In this document: piece after piece, positions 62,247-64,000 of the stretch | Layout: each line of letters opens with the position of its first letter | Position numbering within the stretch: the first letter of the stretch is position 1 | Assembly: GCA_035079385.1 (NCBI GenBank) | Contig: JAVHKY010000008.1 | Coordinates: forward strand, 5,626,001 to 5,690,000 | Reading direction: 5' to 3' | Length of the DNA stretch: 64,000 nt | Origin: Aspidiotus rigidus | Taxonomy: Eukaryota > Arthropoda > Insecta > Hemiptera > Diaspididae | The notes under the pieces: generated by a model | The model's input: the letters and a program-made list of their open reading frames with translations, nothing else | Told to the model about the DNA's origin: nothing | Database searches by the model: none | Translations under genes and position numbers: made by a program

Positions 62247-64000
62247 CCAATTCTCTCTTTTTTTTTCTTAATTTTTTTTTTCTCTTCTTTTCTTTTTTGT
62301 AAATAAGCCGAATCACAAAAGAAAAATTACAACAATATTTCAATAACAATTTAGGGAGATAAAAGAACTCGTAATTACTAAACGACTGTACTTCCAAGAT
62401 ATAAAAGCAGGTGAGTGCCTATTTGGGTCTGTATTATTTGTAGTCGTCTGTAGCTCCACTAAAGTAAATATAATCGGGAAAGAAAGGAATGTTGGAAAAG
62501 GTCGTAAACGAATGAAAATTCCATCCTGTGGAATTGTAATTGGTCTCAGCGTTTAATTCATTCAATCCCTTATTCCCTTTTCGTATTTCACGGTCATTGA
62601 ACTGGATACAAATTGGTTGTTATCATTGACGAAATTTCGGGTACGGTCTCGTTTTATATTCGTGCTAAACTGACGAAAATTCAAGGTTTTTACCAGTTGA
62701 CGATTCTCATGTGATACGTTGAAAGATATGCGTTGAAAATGCGAGATTAAGTTCTTGAGTGCTCGGAAAACAGGAGTGGTTGACGGTGGGTAATTGAGAT
62801 AATCTTTCGTTTGCGCGTGTATCGATGAGGAGAAGAGTTTGTGGTGACGAGCTGGTTTTTAGTCAACGTCATTAGACTCCCGATTTTGTGTTTGTTCCTG
62901 TTTGTTACCCTTGACTGAAACTCTGGGTGGAAAAGAAGTGATACGATGTCTTCATCTTTGAGCGGATTTCGACCTCTCATTCATTTCTGCGCCGAAGAAG
63001 AATATCGTGGATGAATATCGGCTAAAACTGGAACATTTCATTTCGAGACTATAAATATTATTTGTTCGTTGCTATTTGGAAATGAGTATTGAGAATCATC
63101 TATTTTCGCACAATACATTTTACTGTGAAAAGACGCTTTTTCGTTAGTCGCGTTTTTTAAACTCTTTGACATTTGATTGTCTCTCAAATGATCTAGAGAG
63201 ATGGAATTTTGTGTGTTATTATGGTAGTTGTAGGCGCACGGCGTTACGATTGGATTTCCTTTTCATTTCTACATTGTTATTATCGATAAAGTGAACGAAG
63301 AGGATGAAGAAATGCTGACGCCAGATTTTGCATATTCGTTCCTTTAATCCACCATTTATTACTATTATGTGTGTTGCAGGCCTGAGATTCTTATTGCGCT
63401 CAACTGATACGTTGTGTACTTTCCGCCACATTTTAATCGTACGGTAATTTCTCTTTGTTCTTGTATGATATGTCTTTTGTGTCTCATTATAAAAAGTGTT
63501 GAAATCCCTTAAATTTTAAGTTGATTTTTTTTTGTAAAAAATAATTCATGTAGCGTAATGTTTCGCTGACGTATTATTTATCAAAATTTAAGCGTTCGTG
63601 TATTTTTTGTATCTCGTTTCGAAGTCGTGTATTTAGAGAGCTTTTCATTCTGTTATTTCTCTTTCGCGTTCCAAGTATGATCCAATCGTAATCGGAAAAT
63701 TGTACAATTAAATAGTACTTTACATTGTACGATCTATTTTCATCATTTCTTCTTACGTTACGCGATCGGTGAAATAAATTTTAAAGAAAATTATACTCTT
63801 AATTTGACGATGAAACTTCTCGTATAATTTCGAAAGTAATTAATTATCAAATTTTGTTCGTCGTATTTTTATACTATATTCCGTGAAAATACATTTTCCA
63901 CTTTTTAATAAATTCGTCGTCATTGTTGCGGGCGAAAAAATGATAGAAATATTCGATGGGTTTGAAGGAACTCAATTTCGTAGATAGAGGACGACATATC
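62247..64000. other. UBE2G1 3' UTR and downstream sequence
   Basis: A/T-rich, no further exon recognised. AATAAA hexamers at 63773-63778 and 63907-63912 are possible polyadenylation signals, but the distance (more than 1.5 kb) makes them uncertain for UBE2G1. They may serve another transcript. Confidence 0.4.

Noticed and set aside
1..64000. CRISPR arrays, operons, tRNA or rRNA genes
   Set aside because: None found. The tandem repeats present are minisatellites with diverged units and no regular spacers.

Overview
The window is nuclear DNA from an animal, almost certainly an insect. Genes have phase-consistent GT-AG introns, the Hsp70 gene is intronless with heat-shock elements, and long introns are packed with eukaryotic mobile-element relics (hAT-type MITEs, LINE, GIY-YIG/Penelope-like, Mutator-like and tyrosine-recombinase-type RT fragments). 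I cannot fix the order; frequent TAGGTACCTA-type words and very A/T-rich spacers are compatible with several insect groups. I see no prokaryotic operons, CRISPR arrays, tRNAs or rRNAs.

Layout: (1) 942-7172, + strand: the 3' part (17 exons, 1137 codons visible) of a membrane-anchored PAN-ZP protein of the NompA/Trynity kind; its 5' end is outside the window or unrecognised. (2) 12339-14255, - strand: an intact, intronless, cytosolic Hsp70 (638 aa), with TATA box and heat-shock elements at 14.4-14.53 kb. The first two genes converge on a 5-kb gene-poor spacer. (3) 20311-57805, + strand: a 37.5-kb stomatin/MEC-2/podocin (band 7) gene. Three alternative first coding exons (20.3, 21.0, 38.5 kb) all end in the same phase and join one hairpin exon at 45.5 kb. 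Two 98-nt exons (49.1 and 55.9 kb) encode the same stretch of the PHB domain and look mutually exclusive. (4) 61118-62246, + strand: a complete four-exon UBE2G1-type ubiquitin-conjugating enzyme (168 aa).

The introns of the stomatin gene hold most of the unusual material. A roughly 7-kb nested inverted-repeat complex (21.46-28.62 kb) encloses two degraded coding relics. Its arms carry three copies of one hAT-like MITE with the same 8-bp target duplication, plus a younger hAT MITE. From 32 to 54.5 kb a diffuse repeat family multiplies the palindrome TGACGTCA (about twenty copies by eye), in places next to TCAAGGTCA, with a GATAGGAGGGGGACTTGG minisatellite and a recurrent ACAGGTTCC word. Other features are several foldback elements, two near-perfect hairpins (36.84 and 41.68 kb), Mutator-like transposase relics, an A/T-extreme island (51.0-51.8 kb) that may be of organellar origin, and a weak candidate antisense gene (37.3-38.0 kb).

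The four genes have no obvious common pathway. They are an apical-matrix/mechanosensory-type ZP protein, a stress chaperone, a membrane scaffold of the mechanosensory channel class, and an E2 enzyme. That NompA and MEC-2 classes both touch mechanosensation is noted only as a coincidence of neighbourhood.
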